DNA of 64,000 nt from Methylobacterium symbioticum. GTDB lineage: Bacteria > Pseudomonadota > Alphaproteobacteria > Rhizobiales > Beijerinckiaceae. Shown piece by piece: positions 1 to 9,147 of this stretch. A model generated the notes under the pieces. That model made no database searches. It worked only from the letters and a program-made list of their open reading frames with translations, and was not told the origin of the DNA. Position 1 is the stretch's first letter. Each line of letters starts with the position of its first letter. Location: NCBI RefSeq assembly GCF_902141845.1, contig NZ_CABFPH010000008.1:40909-104908 (forward strand). The letters are read 5' to 3'. The position numbers and the translations under genes were made by a program.

Positions 1-506
1 CAGAGCAGCACGCAGATGATGACGAAGCCGAGCGAGACCTCGTAGGAGATCATCTGCGCGGCCGAGCGCAGCGCGCCGAGGAAGGCGTATTTCGAGTTCG
101 ACGCCCAGCCGCCCATGATGACGCCGTACACGCCGAGCGACGAGATCGCGAAGATATAGGTGATGCCGACATTGATGTCGGCGATCGCCCAGCCCTCGGC
201 CAGTGGGATCACGGCCCAGGAGGCCAGCGCCAGCGTCGCGAAGACCAGGGGCGCCAACAGGTAGATGCCCTTGTTGGCCCCGGCCGGGATCACCGGCTCC
301 TTGATCACGAACTTGATCAGGTCGGCGAAGGACTGGAACAGGCCGAAGGGCCCGACCACGTTCGGGCCGCGGCGCAGCTGCACCGCCGCCCAGATCTTGC
401 GGTCGGCGAGCAGCGCATAGGCGATGAAGACGAGGAGCAGCGCGAGGAGCACGAAGCTCTTCAGCGTGATCAGGAGCACGGTCCCGATGACGTCCCAGGT
501 GGTCAT
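1..506 (-). CDS. nuoH: NADH-quinone oxidoreductase subunit H (partial)
   Basis: Membrane subunit of complex I that links the ubiquinone site to the proton-pumping arm. Only the N-terminal 168 residues are present; the gene runs off the window start. The protein begins [17 protein letters not shown], with a first transmembrane helix. It then carries the conserved stretch [20 protein letters not shown], the IKEPVIPA region, and two further hydrophobic helices. These match the NuoH/ND1 family. The ATG at 506 lies 8 bases after the nuoG stop, so it belongs to the same minus-strand nuo operon. Confidence 0.96.
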   Translation of the reverse strand, partial: MTTWDVIGTVLLITLKSFVLLALLLVFIAYALLADRKIWAAVQLRRGPNVVGPFGLFQSFADLIKFVIKEPVIPAGANKGIYLLAPLVFATLALASWAVIPLAEGWAIADINVGITYIFAISSLGVYGVIMGGWASNSKYAFLGALRSAAQMISYEVSLGFVIICVLL

Positions 507-514
507 AGGGCCTC

Positions 515-2584
515 CTACTCGGCCGCCTCGAGCGCGCGCCCGCGGGCGAGGCTCGAGCATTCGGCGAGCACCCGCGAGGCGCGGGCGATGGGGTTGGTGA
601 GATAGAAGTCGCGCACCGGCGAGGCGAAGGCGCCGCGGGCGCCCTCCCCGCTCCGGCTCGCCAGCTGCTCGATCGCGCCGGCCACGTCGGACTGTGCGAC
701 CGCGCCGAGGGCGGCGAAATGCGGGTGCTCGGCGTAGAGCGCGCGGCGCAGCGCGGTCAGCGAATCGTAGCCGAGCTTGTGACCGAGCACGTCCGAGAGG
801 GCGCGCAGGATCGCCCAGTCCTCGCGGGCGTCGCCCGGCGGGAAGCCGGCGCGGTTCGTCATCTGCACGCGGCCCTCCGTGTTCACGTAGGTCGCGTTCT
901 TCTCGGTATAGGCAGCGCCCGGCAGGATCACGTCGGCGCGCTGCGCGCCGCGGTCGCCGTGGGTGCCCTGGTAGATGACGAAGGGGCCGGGCGCGATCTC
1001 GCACTCGTCGGCGCCGAGATTGAACAGCACGTCGACGCCGCCGCCGACGATCCCTGTGAAGTCGAGGCCGCCCTCACCCGGCACGAAGCCGAGATCGAGG
1101 GCACCGACGCGGGCCGCGGCGTTGTGGAGGATGCCGAAGCCGTTCCACTCGGGCGTCACCGCGCCGACCGCCTGGGCGAGGCTCGCCGCCGCCGCAAGCA
1201 CGCCGGGCTGGTTCGCCGCCGATTCGCCCACCACGATGAGCGGGTGCTGCGCCGCCTTCAGGGCCTCGAGGAAGCTGTGTTCGCCGCGGGCAAGCGCCGC
1301 GAGCGACTCCGGCCCCGCGCCGATCTGGACATGGGGATAGGTCAGATCCGCCGGCTCGCCGATCAGGCCCACCGCGAGGGGCGCCATGCGCCAGCGCTTG
1401 CGGATGCGGACGTTGAGGAGCGAGGCCTCGAGCCGCGGGTTGGTGCCCACGAGCAGGATCGCGTCGGCCTGCTCGATGCCGGGAATGGTCGGGTTGAAGG
1501 TGTAGGCCGCGCGGCCCAGCGCCGGATCGAGGCCGGGTCCGGCCTGCCGGCAATCGAGATGGGCCGTGCCGAGGCCCACCATCAGCTGCTTGAGGGCGAA
1601 GACCTCCTCCACGGCGGCGAGATCGCCGACCACGGCGCCGATGCGCTTCAGATCCGTTCCCTTGATCTTATTCGCGATCGCCTGGAACGCCTCGCCCCAC
1701 GAGGCCGGACGCAGGCGGCCGTTCTCCCGCAGGAACGGCCGGTCGAGGCGCTGCACGCGCAGACCGTCCACCGCGTGACGGGTCTTGTCGGAGATCCACT
1801 CCTCGTTGATGTCCTCGTTGACGCGCGGCTCGATCTGCATGACCTCGCGGCCGCGGGCATCGACGCGGATCGCCGAGCCCACCGCATCCATCACGTCGAT
1901 CGATTCGGTCTTGGACAATTCCCAGGGCCGGACATTGTAGCTCTGCGGCTTGTGCACGAGCGCGCCCACCGGGCAGAGATCGGCCACGTTGCCCTGAAGC
2001 TCCGAGCCCATCGCCTGCTCGAGATAGCTCGTGATCTCCATGTCCTCGCCGCGGCCGATGGCGCCGAGATCCGGCACGCCGGCCACTTCCGCCAGGAAGC
2101 GCACGCAGCGGGTGCAGTGGATGCAGCGGTTCATCGCCGTCCGCACCAGCGGGCCGATATACTTCTCCTCGACCGCGCGCTTGTTCTCCTTGTAGCGCGT
2201 CGAATCGACCCCGTAGGCCATCGCCTGGTCCTGCAGGTCGCAATGGCCGCCCTGGTCGCAGATCGGGCAGTCGAGCGGATGGTTGATGAGGAGGAACTCC
2301 ATCACCCCCTCGCGCGCCTTCTTCGTCCCGCCCGACCGCGTCAGCACCTCCGGCGGCTCGCCATTGGGACCCGGCCGGCAATCCTTCACCGCGTAGGCGC
2401 AGGAGGCGACGGGCTTGGGCGCGCCCTTCAGCTCGACCAGGCACATGCGGCAATTGCCGGCGATCGACAGGCGCTCGTGGAAGCAGAAGCGCGGGATCTC
2501 CGCGCCCGCGACCTCGCAGGCCTGGAGCAGCGTGTACTCGGCCGGGACGTCAACCTCGATGCCGTCGACGAGAATTTTCGTCAT
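515..2584 (-). CDS. nuoG: NADH-quinone oxidoreductase subunit G
   Basis: Large iron-sulfur subunit of the peripheral arm of complex I, passing electrons from NuoEF toward NuoB. It has 689 residues, normal for alphaproteobacteria. The N-terminal [2Fe-2S] domain has cysteines in [15 protein letters not shown] and a following VASC. Next come the HxxxCxxCxxxxxC site ([14 protein letters not shown]) and the CIHCTRC cluster. The rest is a molybdopterin-oxidoreductase-like domain without a Mo cofactor, as is normal for NuoG. It lies between nuoF and nuoH. The ATG at 2584 directly precedes the ferredoxin-like fold start TKILVDG. Confidence 0.98.
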   Translation of the reverse strand: MTKILVDGIEVDVPAEYTLLQACEVAGAEIPRFCFHERLSIAGNCRMCLVELKGAPKPVASCAYAVKDCRPGPNGEPPEVLTRSGGTKKAREGVMEFLLINHPLDCPICDQGGHCDLQDQAMAYGVDSTRYKENKRAVEEKYIGPLVRTAMNRCIHCTRCVRFLAEVAGVPDLGAIGRGEDMEITSYLEQAMGSELQGNVADLCPVGALVHKPQSYNVRPWELSKTESIDVMDAVGSAIRVDARGREVMQIEPRVNEDINEEWISDKTRHAVDGLRVQRLDRPFLRENGRLRPASWGEAFQAIANKIKGTDLKRIGAVVGDLAAVEEVFALKQLMVGLGTAHLDCRQAGPGLDPALGRAAYTFNPTIPGIEQADAILLVGTNPRLEASLLNVRIRKRWRMAPLAVGLIGEPADLTYPHVQIGAGPESLAALARGEHSFLEALKAAQHPLIVVGESAANQPGVLAAAASLAQAVGAVTPEWNGFGILHNAAARVGALDLGFVPGEGGLDFTGIVGGGVDVLFNLGADECEIAPGPFVIYQGTHGDRGAQRADVILPGAAYTEKNATYVNTEGRVQMTNRAGFPPGDAREDWAILRALSDVLGHKLGYDSLTALRRALYAEHPHFAALGAVAQSDVAGAIEQLASRSGEGARGAFASPVRDFYLTNPIARASRVLAECSSLARGRALEAAE

Positions 2585-2624
2585 CTGTCTTTCTCGGGCT
2601 CGGACTGCGCGGGCGCGGAGCGGA

Positions 2625-3926
2625 TCACTCCGCGGCCATCGGCACGGGGTCCGTGTGCGGGTTGGCGGTGTAACGGTCGATGCGCTTCTCGATCTCGGGC
2701 CGGAAGTGCCGGATCAGGCCCTGGACCGGCCACGCGGCGGCGTCGCCCAGCGCGCAGATGGTGTGGCCCTCGATCTGCTTCGTCACCTCGAACAGCATGT
2801 CGATCTCGCGCTTCTGCGCGCGGCCATGGGCCATGCGGGTCAGCACGCGCCACATCCAGCCGGTGCCCTCGCGGCAGGGCGTGCACTGGCCGCACGACTC
2901 ATGCTTGTAGAAGTACGAGATCCGCGTGATGGCCTCGACGATATCGGTGGATTTGTCGAGTACGATCACCGCCGCGGTGCCGAGGCCGGAGCCGAGGCCG
3001 CGGAGGGTGTCGAAATCCATCTTGGCGTCGATGATCTGCTCGGCCGGCACCAGCGGCACCGAAGAGCCGCCGGGGATCGAGCAGAGCAGGTTGTCCCAGC
3101 CGCCGCGCATGCCGCCGCAATGGCGGTCGACCAGCTCGCGGAAGGTGATGCCGAGCTCTTCCTCGACGTTGCAGGGCTTGTTGACGTGGCCGGACACGCA
3201 GAACAGCTTCGTGCCGGTGTTGTTCTTGCCGCCCAGCCCCGCGAACCAGGCGCCGCCGCGGCGCAGGATGGTGCCGGCGACAGCGATCGACTCGACGTTG
3301 TTGACCGTCGTGGGGCAGCCGTAGAGGCCCATATTGGCCGGGAACGGCGGCTTGAGCCGGGGCATGCCCTTCTTGCCCTCGAGGCTCTCCAAGAGGGCTG
3401 TCTCCTCGCCGCAGATATAGGCGCCCGCGCCGTGGTGGACGTAGATGTCGAAGGGATAGCCGTGGACGTTGTCCTGGCCGACGAGCCGCGCCTCGTAGGC
3501 CTCGTCGACGGCCTTCTGCAGGGCATGCTTCTCCGCGACGTACTCACCGCGGATATAGACGTAGCAGGCATGCGCCCCCATCGCGAAGGAGGCGAGCATG
3601 CAACCTTCGATCAGGAGATGCGGGTCGTGCCGCATGATCTCCCGGTCCTTGCAGGTGCCGGGCTCCGACTCGTCGGCGTTGACCACGAGGTAGTGGGGGC
3701 GCCCGTCCGACTTCTTCGGCATGAACGACCATTTGAGGCCCGTCGGGAAGCCGGCGCCGCCGCGGCCGCGCAGGCCAGAGGCCTTCATCTCCTCGATGAT
3801 CCAGTCGCGGCCCATCTCCAGGAGGAACTTGGTTCCGTCCCAGGCGCCGCGCTTCTTCGCGGCTTCGAGCCCCGGCGAATGGAGGCCGTAGAGGTTGGTG
3901 AAGATGCGATCCTGATCGGAGAGCAT
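2625..3926 (-). CDS. nuoF: NADH-quinone oxidoreductase subunit F
   Basis: NADH- and FMN-binding subunit, the electron entry point of complex I. It has 433 residues. The NADH/FMN motif [13 protein letters not shown] is near residue 55, and a second FMN-region glycine motif, [15 protein letters not shown], is near residue 165. The [4Fe-4S] N3 cluster ligands appear as [11 protein letters not shown] near residue 345, with the fourth cysteine in [10 protein letters not shown]. Ten bases separate its start from the nuoE stop, so the two are co-transcribed. NuoE and NuoF form the NADH-oxidising module with NuoG. Confidence 0.98.
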   Translation of the reverse strand: MLSDQDRIFTNLYGLHSPGLEAAKKRGAWDGTKFLLEMGRDWIIEEMKASGLRGRGGAGFPTGLKWSFMPKKSDGRPHYLVVNADESEPGTCKDREIMRHDPHLLIEGCMLASFAMGAHACYVYIRGEYVAEKHALQKAVDEAYEARLVGQDNVHGYPFDIYVHHGAGAYICGEETALLESLEGKKGMPRLKPPFPANMGLYGCPTTVNNVESIAVAGTILRRGGAWFAGLGGKNNTGTKLFCVSGHVNKPCNVEEELGITFRELVDRHCGGMRGGWDNLLCSIPGGSSVPLVPAEQIIDAKMDFDTLRGLGSGLGTAAVIVLDKSTDIVEAITRISYFYKHESCGQCTPCREGTGWMWRVLTRMAHGRAQKREIDMLFEVTKQIEGHTICALGDAAAWPVQGLIRHFRPEIEKRIDRYTANPHTDPVPMAAE

Positions 3927-3935
3927 GTCAGATCC

Positions 3936-5231
3936 TCACTGCCCCGACGGAGCCAGGGCCTTCGCCTGGCCGACCCAGTTCTCGCGATCGATCCGCCCGG
4001 GGAACGCGAGATAGGTGCCGACCCACGCGATCTCCGCAGGGCTCCAGGCGGCGATCTGGTCGAAATGGAAGATGCCGAGCTCGTTCAGCTTGGTGCGGTT
4101 GCCCGGACCGATTCCCTTGATCCGGGTCAGGTCGTCGGGCATGCCGGCGCGCGCCGCGTCGAGGGCCTTCGGCCGTGTGCCGACCGCGTCGGCCTTCTGT
4201 TCGGGGCTCGCATCCTTCGGAAGGGTCGCGAGCGTGTCGGCGACGCGGGCCTCCTCGGCCTCGGCCGTTTTCTCGGCGTCACTCGCGCCCGAGGTGGCGG
4301 GAGCGGGCGGCGGCACGTCGCGCGCGAGGGCGGATTGCGCTCCGGCCTCGGCGCCGGCCGGCTCCAGGTCCTTGATCGCCTTCGGGGCATCCGCGCCCTC
4401 GGCCGCATCGGCGCGGTCGCCGGCCTTCACCGGCGTCTCTCCCGCCGCGGCGCGCTGGGCCGGCGCGTCCGTCGACGGCCGCTCGATGGCGCGGCCCGCA
4501 TCGGGATGGGCCGGCTTCGGTTCCACGGCCGCGCGCTGCTCGGAGGATCTCGCCTCGTCGCCGCCATCGGCGGCCTGAGTCTGCTCGAAGCGCTTCCGCC
4601 ACGCGCCGACACGGGAGCCGTCGAACAGGGTCGGATCGGTCAGCGTGTCCGCGCCGCCCAGCGGCTCGGAGGCGTTGCGGCCCGTCTGCGAGCCGACCTT
4701 CACAGGCCGGCCGGCCGCCAGATCGTCCATCAGCGTGCCGAGGGATTCGGGCGTCAGGTCCTCGTAATAGTCCTGATTGATCTGGACCATCGGCGCGTTG
4801 CAGCAGGCGCCGAGACACTCGACCTCGAGCCAGGAGAAGTTGCCGTCCGCATCGACATGGCCGGGGGGGCCGAGCCGCTCGTGCAACATCTCCTTGAGCC
4901 CGCGCGCGCCACAGGAATCGCACGGGACCGTGCCGCAGACCTGGATCCAGTAGCGGCCGACCGGCTCAAGGGCGAACATCGTGTAGAAGGTGGCGACCTC
5001 CAGCACGCGGATATGCGGCATGCCGAGCGTGTCGGCGACCGCCTCGATCGCCTTCTGCGGCAGCCAGCCGCCGTTCTGCTCCTGGGCGCGCCAGAGCAGC
5101 GGGATCACGGCCGAGGCCTGGCGCCCCTCTGGGTACTTGGCGATCTGCCCCTTCACCCACGCATCGTTCTCCGGCGTGAACGCGAAGCTCGCGGGCTGCT
5201 CGGCGGCGGGGGCTAGTCTGCGGTTGGCCAT
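3936..5231 (-). CDS. nuoE: NADH-quinone oxidoreductase subunit E with long C-terminal extension
   Basis: Thioredoxin-fold [2Fe-2S] subunit of complex I. It has 431 residues, roughly twice a typical NuoE. Residues 1-210 or so are the NuoE domain, with cluster cysteines in CGTVPCDSCG and CLGACCNAP. Residues about 210-370 form a low-complexity, Ala/Glu/Pro-rich linker. The last 60 residues (DLTRIKGIGPGNRTKLNELG and after) resemble a helix-hairpin-helix domain. Such tails occur in related alphaproteobacteria; their role in complex I is not established. It sits 25 bases after nuoD and 10 before nuoF. Confidence 0.96.
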   Translation of the reverse strand: MANRRLAPAAEQPASFAFTPENDAWVKGQIAKYPEGRQASAVIPLLWRAQEQNGGWLPQKAIEAVADTLGMPHIRVLEVATFYTMFALEPVGRYWIQVCGTVPCDSCGARGLKEMLHERLGPPGHVDADGNFSWLEVECLGACCNAPMVQINQDYYEDLTPESLGTLMDDLAAGRPVKVGSQTGRNASEPLGGADTLTDPTLFDGSRVGAWRKRFEQTQAADGGDEARSSEQRAAVEPKPAHPDAGRAIERPSTDAPAQRAAAGETPVKAGDRADAAEGADAPKAIKDLEPAGAEAGAQSALARDVPPPAPATSGASDAEKTAEAEEARVADTLATLPKDASPEQKADAVGTRPKALDAARAGMPDDLTRIKGIGPGNRTKLNELGIFHFDQIAAWSPAEIAWVGTYLAFPGRIDRENWVGQAKALAPSGQ

Positions 5232-5255
5232 CGTCTCTTCCGAACTCGTCCGGCT

Positions 5256-6446
5256 CTAGCGGTCCACCTCGCCGAACACGATGTCGAGTGTGCCGAGCAC
5301 GCAGGACACGTCGGCAAGGAGGTGGCCGCGGCACATCCAGTCCATCGCCTGGAGATGGGCGAAGCCGGGAGCGCGGATCTTGCAGCGGTACGGCTTGTTG
5401 GTCCCGTCCGAGACCAGATACACGCCGAATTCGCCCTTGGGGGCCTCGACCGCGGCGTAGACCTCGCCGGGCGGGACATGGAAGCCTTCGGTGTAAAGCT
5501 TGAAGTGGTGGATGAGCGCCTCCATCGAGCGCTTCATCTCCCGGCGCGGCGGCGGCGCGAACTTGCCGTCGATGGCCGCGATCGGGCCCTGGCCGGCCGG
5601 CTCGCGCAGCTTCGCGCAGCACTGCTTCATGATGCGCACCGACTGGCGCATCTCCTCCATGCGGATCACCTGACGGTCGTAGGTGTCGCCGTTCTTCCCG
5701 ACCGGAACGTCGAACTCCATCTCCTCGTAGGCTTCGTAGGGCTGTGCCTTGCGCAGATCCCACGGGATGCCGGAGCCGCGCACCATCACGCCCGAGAAGC
5801 CCCAGGCCATGCACTCGTCCACCGAGACGATGCCGATATCGACATTGCGCTGCTTGAAGATGCGCGAGCCCATGACGAGCTCGTCGAGGTCGTCGACCAC
5901 CTGCGGGAAGGTCTCGCAGAAGGCCTCGATGTCGTCGATCAGCTTGGGCGGCAGGTCCTGGTGCACGCCGCCGGGGCGGAAGTAGTTGGCGTGCATGCGC
6001 GCCCCCGAGGCGCGCTCGTAGAAGATCATCAGCTTCTCGCGCTCCTCGAACCCCCAGAGCGGGGGCGTGAGCGCGCCGACATCCATGGCCTGCGTCGTGA
6101 CGTTGAGGAGATGGGAGAGCAGCCGGCCGATCTCGCAGTAGAGGGTCCGGATCAGCTTGGCCCGGCGCGGCACCTCGATCCCGGCGAGCCGCTCGATCGC
6201 GAGGCAGAAGGCGTGCTCCTGATTCATCGGCGCGACGTAGTCGAGCCGGTCGAAATAGGGCGTCGCCTGCAGGTAGGTCTTGTACTCGATCAGTTTCTCG
6301 GTGCCCCGGTGCAGGAGGCCGATATGCGGGTCGACCCGCTCGACCACCTCGCCGTCGAGTTCCAGCACGAGGCGCAGCACGCCGTGCGCCGCCGGGTGCT
6401 GCGGTCCGAAATTGATCGCGAAGTTACGGATGTTGTGTTCGGTCAT
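5256..6446 (-). CDS. nuoD: NADH-quinone oxidoreductase subunit D
   Basis: 49-kDa-type subunit of complex I that forms the quinone-binding cavity with NuoB. It has 396 residues. The start [19 protein letters not shown] is the family hallmark, followed by [14 protein letters not shown] and the quinone-region tyrosine segment [11 protein letters not shown]. The C-terminus ends DIVFGEVDR, as in full-length NuoD. It is separate from NuoC, unlike the fused NuoCD of E. coli. Twelve bases separate it from nuoC upstream. Confidence 0.98.
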   Translation of the reverse strand: MTEHNIRNFAINFGPQHPAAHGVLRLVLELDGEVVERVDPHIGLLHRGTEKLIEYKTYLQATPYFDRLDYVAPMNQEHAFCLAIERLAGIEVPRRAKLIRTLYCEIGRLLSHLLNVTTQAMDVGALTPPLWGFEEREKLMIFYERASGARMHANYFRPGGVHQDLPPKLIDDIEAFCETFPQVVDDLDELVMGSRIFKQRNVDIGIVSVDECMAWGFSGVMVRGSGIPWDLRKAQPYEAYEEMEFDVPVGKNGDTYDRQVIRMEEMRQSVRIMKQCCAKLREPAGQGPIAAIDGKFAPPPRREMKRSMEALIHHFKLYTEGFHVPPGEVYAAVEAPKGEFGVYLVSDGTNKPYRCKIRAPGFAHLQAMDWMCRGHLLADVSCVLGTLDIVFGEVDR

Positions 6447-6458
6447 GGCCGCGCCCGA

Positions 6459-7106
6459 TCAGGCCGACGTCTTCTCGTCGCCCGGCAGCACGTAATCCGT
6501 GCCTTCCCAGGGCGAGAGGAAGTCGAAGTTGCGGAACTCCTGCGTGAGCTTCACCGGCTCGTAGACCACGCGCGCCTCGTCCTGGTCGTAACGGACCTCG
6601 ACGAAGCCGGTGAGCGGGAAGTCCTTGCGCAGGGGGTGGCCCTCGAAGCCGTAATCGGTCAGCAGCCGGCGCAGGTCCGGATGGCCCGAGAACAGGATCC
6701 CGTAGAGATCGTAGGTCTCGCGCTCGAACCAGTTCGCGGCCGGGAAGATATCGATGACGGAGGGGACGGGGGTCACCTCGTCGGTCTGCACCTTGACGCG
6801 GATGCGCACGTTATGGCGCAGCGAGAGCAGGTGGTAGACCACGTCGAAACGCCGCTCGCGGCCGGGATAGTCGGCGCCGCAGATGTCGATGAAGCAGCGG
6901 AAGGCGCAGTGCGGATCGTCGCGCAGATAGGTCAGCGCGTAGACGATGTCCGAGGCCTGAACCACGAGGGTCAGCTCGCCGAAGGCGATGGTCCGCTCGA
7001 CGATTGCCGGGCCGAGGGCGCCCGCGACCCGATCGGACAGGGCCGCCAGCGCCGCGTCGCCGAGCGTCGGCTGCGTGTGGGACAGGATGGAGATGCCGTT
7101 CGTCAT
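6459..7106 (-). CDS. nuoC: NADH-quinone oxidoreductase subunit C
   Basis: 30-kDa-type subunit of the complex I peripheral arm. It has 215 residues when started at the ATG at 7106 ([12 protein letters not shown]), which follows the nuoB stop by 8 bases. A longer reading frame runs upstream but overlaps nuoB and does not match the family, so I reject it. The signature is [20 protein letters not shown] followed by [17 protein letters not shown]. It is a stand-alone subunit between nuoB and nuoD, the usual alphaproteobacterial order. Confidence 0.97.
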   Translation of the reverse strand: MTNGISILSHTQPTLGDAALAALSDRVAGALGPAIVERTIAFGELTLVVQASDIVYALTYLRDDPHCAFRCFIDICGADYPGRERRFDVVYHLLSLRHNVRIRVKVQTDEVTPVPSVIDIFPAANWFERETYDLYGILFSGHPDLRRLLTDYGFEGHPLRKDFPLTGFVEVRYDQDEARVVYEPVKLTQEFRNFDFLSPWEGTDYVLPGDEKTSA

Positions 7107-7114
7107 GGCCGGCC

Positions 7115-7702
7115 TCAGCGCTCGATCGTGCCGATGCGGCGGATCTTCTTCTGCAGCAGCAGGACCCCGTAGAGGAGCGCCTCCGCGGTGGGCGGACAGC
7201 CCGGTACGTAGATGTCCACCGGCACCACACGGTCGCAGCCGCGCACGACGGAATAGGAGTAGTGGTAGTAGCCGCCGCCGTTGGCGCAGGAGCCCATCGA
7301 GATCACGTAGCGCGGCTCCGGCATCTGGTCGTAGACCTTGCGAAGCGCGGGGGCCATCTTGTTGGTGAGCGTGCCGGCCACGATCATCACGTCGGACTGG
7401 CGCGGGCTGCCGCGCGGGGCGAAGCCGAAGCGCTCGCAATCGTAGCGCGGCATCGACATCTGCATCATCTCGACCGCGCAGCAGGCGAGGCCGAAGGTCA
7501 TCCACATCAGCGAGCCGGTGCGCGCCCAGTTGATGAGCTCGTCCGTCGTGGTCAGCAGGAAGCCGCGGTCGGCGAGTTCGTCGCTGATCGACAGGAAGGT
7601 CGGGTCGTCGGCGCCGATCGGCCGGCCGGTATTGGGGTCGATGATGCCCTTCGCCTGCGGGGCGATCGTGGGGGCGCGAGAGAGTTCAGGCGTGAAGGCC
7701 AT
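7115..7702 (-). CDS. nuoB: NADH-quinone oxidoreductase subunit B
   Basis: Carries the terminal [4Fe-4S] cluster N2 that reduces ubiquinone. It has 195 residues. The N2 ligands are visible: the tandem cysteines in [10 protein letters not shown], the cysteine in [16 protein letters not shown], and the cysteine in [15 protein letters not shown]. The first 30 residues are a variable extension seen in many alphaproteobacteria. It lies 39 bases downstream of nuoA. Confidence 0.98.
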   Translation of the reverse strand: MAFTPELSRAPTIAPQAKGIIDPNTGRPIGADDPTFLSISDELADRGFLLTTTDELINWARTGSLMWMTFGLACCAVEMMQMSMPRYDCERFGFAPRGSPRQSDVMIVAGTLTNKMAPALRKVYDQMPEPRYVISMGSCANGGGYYHYSYSVVRGCDRVVPVDIYVPGCPPTAEALLYGVLLLQKKIRRIGTIER

Positions 7703-7741
7703 GGATGCCTCAAGGAGCGAGCGGCGGGGCGGCGGTCGTCT

Positions 7742-8107
7742 CTAGTCCCACTCGAGGGCGCCCTTGCGCCACTCGTAGACGAAACCGACCGTGAGCACCC
7801 CGAGGAAGACCATCATCGACCAGAACCCGAGCCAGCCGAGCTCGCCGAAGGTGATGGCCCAGGGGAACAGGAAGGCCACCTCGAGATCGAAGATGATGAA
7901 CAGGATGGCGACGAGATAGAAGCGCACGTCGAACTTCATGCGCGCATCATCGAAGGCGTTGAAGCCGCACTCGTAGGCCGAGAGCTTCTCCGGATCCGGG
8001 CTGCTGTAGGCCACCAGAAAGGGCGCCACCAGAAGCGCTGCGGCGATGAAAAGCGAGACGCCGATGAAGACGATGAGCGGCAGGTAATCCGCCAGAAGAC
8101 CGGTCAT
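7742..8107 (-). CDS. nuoA: NADH-quinone oxidoreductase subunit A
   Basis: Small membrane subunit of complex I with three transmembrane helices, and first gene of the operon. I chose the ATG at 8107 ([16 protein letters not shown]), which gives 121 residues, the usual family length. A GGAG lies about 8 bases upstream. A longer in-frame start exists but adds a non-conserved hydrophilic leader. Family motifs are [14 protein letters not shown] and the helix start [20 protein letters not shown]. The seven genes downstream follow with short gaps. Confidence 0.96.
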   Translation of the reverse strand: MTGLLADYLPLIVFIGVSLFIAAALLVAPFLVAYSSPDPEKLSAYECGFNAFDDARMKFDVRFYLVAILFIIFDLEVAFLFPWAITFGELGWLGFWSMMVFLGVLTVGFVYEWRKGALEWD

Positions 8108-8200
8108 GCGACGCTCCGCAACCGTGTGAGACCGCAGCGCCATCGGGCCCGACCCCGCCGGCGGATGGAATTGCTCCAATGCCAGAGTGCGCGTGGCGGA

Positions 8201-8229
8201 GGCTTAGTCGAGCAGCCGGGGTGAGACAA
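8201..8229 (-). promoter_or_regulatory. Candidate nuo operon promoter
   Basis: Reading the minus strand, TTGTCT (8229-8224) and TAAGCC (8206-8201) are 17 bases apart, an acceptable sigma-70-type pair. This would give a leader of roughly 90 bases before the nuoA start. It is inferred by eye only. Confidence 0.35.
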
Positions 8230-8380
8230 GGGCATTGCGCGTCGCACAAACGACCTGTCCGCGACAGAGATGGTGCGGTGTTCGGCACGCCGCATCCGGG
8301 CATATGCGCGCAGTCCAGCGCGTCCATCCGCCGGATTTTCGGGGGTGCGGATCGATTTCAGGAAAGCTGCGAAAGGCTGC

Positions 8381-8409
8381 TTGACAGGGCGTCTCACCAC
8401 CCATAAACC
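8381..8409 (+). promoter_or_regulatory. Promoter of tRNA-Asp
   Basis: A perfect -35 box TTGACA (8381-8386) is followed after 17 bases by TAAACC (8404-8409). The predicted start point would lie about 50 bases before the tRNA, normal for a stable-RNA gene. Confidence 0.6.
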
Positions 8410-8465
8410 CCGCCTCGTCGCCGGACACGGCGGCCACGCCGCCGACACAGAGGCGGCCACGCCAC

Positions 8466-8542
8466 GCGGGCGTAGCTCAGTTGGTTAGAGTGCCGGCCTG
8501 TCACGCCGGAGGTCGCGGGTTCGAGCCCCGTCGCCCGCGCCA
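8466..8542 (+). tRNA. tRNA-Asp (GTC)
   Basis: A complete 77-base cloverleaf. The acceptor stem is GCGGGCG paired with CGCCCGC, with discriminator G and encoded CCA. The D arm is GTAGCTCAGTTGGTTAGA. The anticodon loop CTGTCAC gives GTC (Asp), and the T arm contains GGTTCGAGC. A short palindrome (CACGTTC-AC-GAACGTG, 8541-8556) begins inside the CCA end and may help 3' processing or termination. Confidence 0.97.
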
Positions 8543-8790
8543 CGTTCACGAACGTGCATCTCCCCAAAAATCATCGATCGTCGTCAAGCTAAGCATCGCG
8601 CTTTCGCGAACTGCTGTACGCTTGGTCCGGTCTGCGGAACCCGTTGCGGCTTTCGCGCCTCGTCGCGCAGAGCGTCCCGGGACCGCATCGGATCGGTGAC
8701 CGCTCCAGCACCGGCCGTGCCGACCGGATGCAACCGAATCCTCGGCTCCGCGTCTGCCTCGATGACGCATCGAGACGGAGGGTGAAGCTG

Positions 8791-9081
8791 ATGGAGCCGA
8801 TGAAGCCGATGGCGCCGATCAAGATGGCACCGATGCGGGACGAACAGCCCTGGTGGGATTCCGGTCTGGGCGAGCCCGCCACGTCCGGCAGCCAGAACGG
8901 CCTGCGCTACGCGTTCTTTCCCGAACGCCGCCGCCTCCTCGTCGAGAAGGATGGCCGGGTCACGGCCTATGACAGTGGCGAGCGCCATATCGACGGCGTG
9001 TCGCAGCAGAGCGGTGGATCGGTCACGTTCCGCGATCAGAACGGCGAAGTCGACCTCGACGCCCTGACGGTCGCACGCTGA
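8791..9081 (+). CDS. Small Met-Pro-rich conserved protein
   Basis: A 96-residue protein of unknown function. It starts at the ATG at 8791, chosen because GGAGGG (8777-8782) sits 8 bases upstream; longer frames lack this site. The N-terminus is a Met/Pro/Lys repeat (MEPMKPMAPIKMAPM). Then comes a compact domain with WWDSGLGEPATSGSQNG, RYAFFPERRRLLVEKDG and a Ser/Gln/Gly tail. From memory, close relatives are common in Methylobacterium; this is recollection, not a search. No signal peptide or membrane segment is visible. Confidence 0.8.
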   Translation: MEPMKPMAPIKMAPMRDEQPWWDSGLGEPATSGSQNGLRYAFFPERRRLLVEKDGRVTAYDSGERHIDGVSQQSGGSVTFRDQNGEVDLDALTVAR

Positions 9082-9147
9082 GGGCAAGGCGGCTTCGCGT
9101 GGACAGGGACGGCGCGGGACCGTATCGGGCCCCATGGCAAGTCCCCG

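Larger units (their letters stand above)
8108..8465. other. Intergenic region between nuoA and tRNA-Asp
   Basis: 358 bases between two divergent transcription units. It holds a candidate nuo promoter on the minus strand and a candidate tRNA promoter on the plus strand, listed separately. I found no convincing coding sequence; the short open frames here have no recognisable content. Confidence 0.6.

Noticed and set aside
2415..5216. A 933-codon plus-strand frame across nuoE-nuoG
   Set aside because: Antisense shadow of conserved complex I genes, with no domain.
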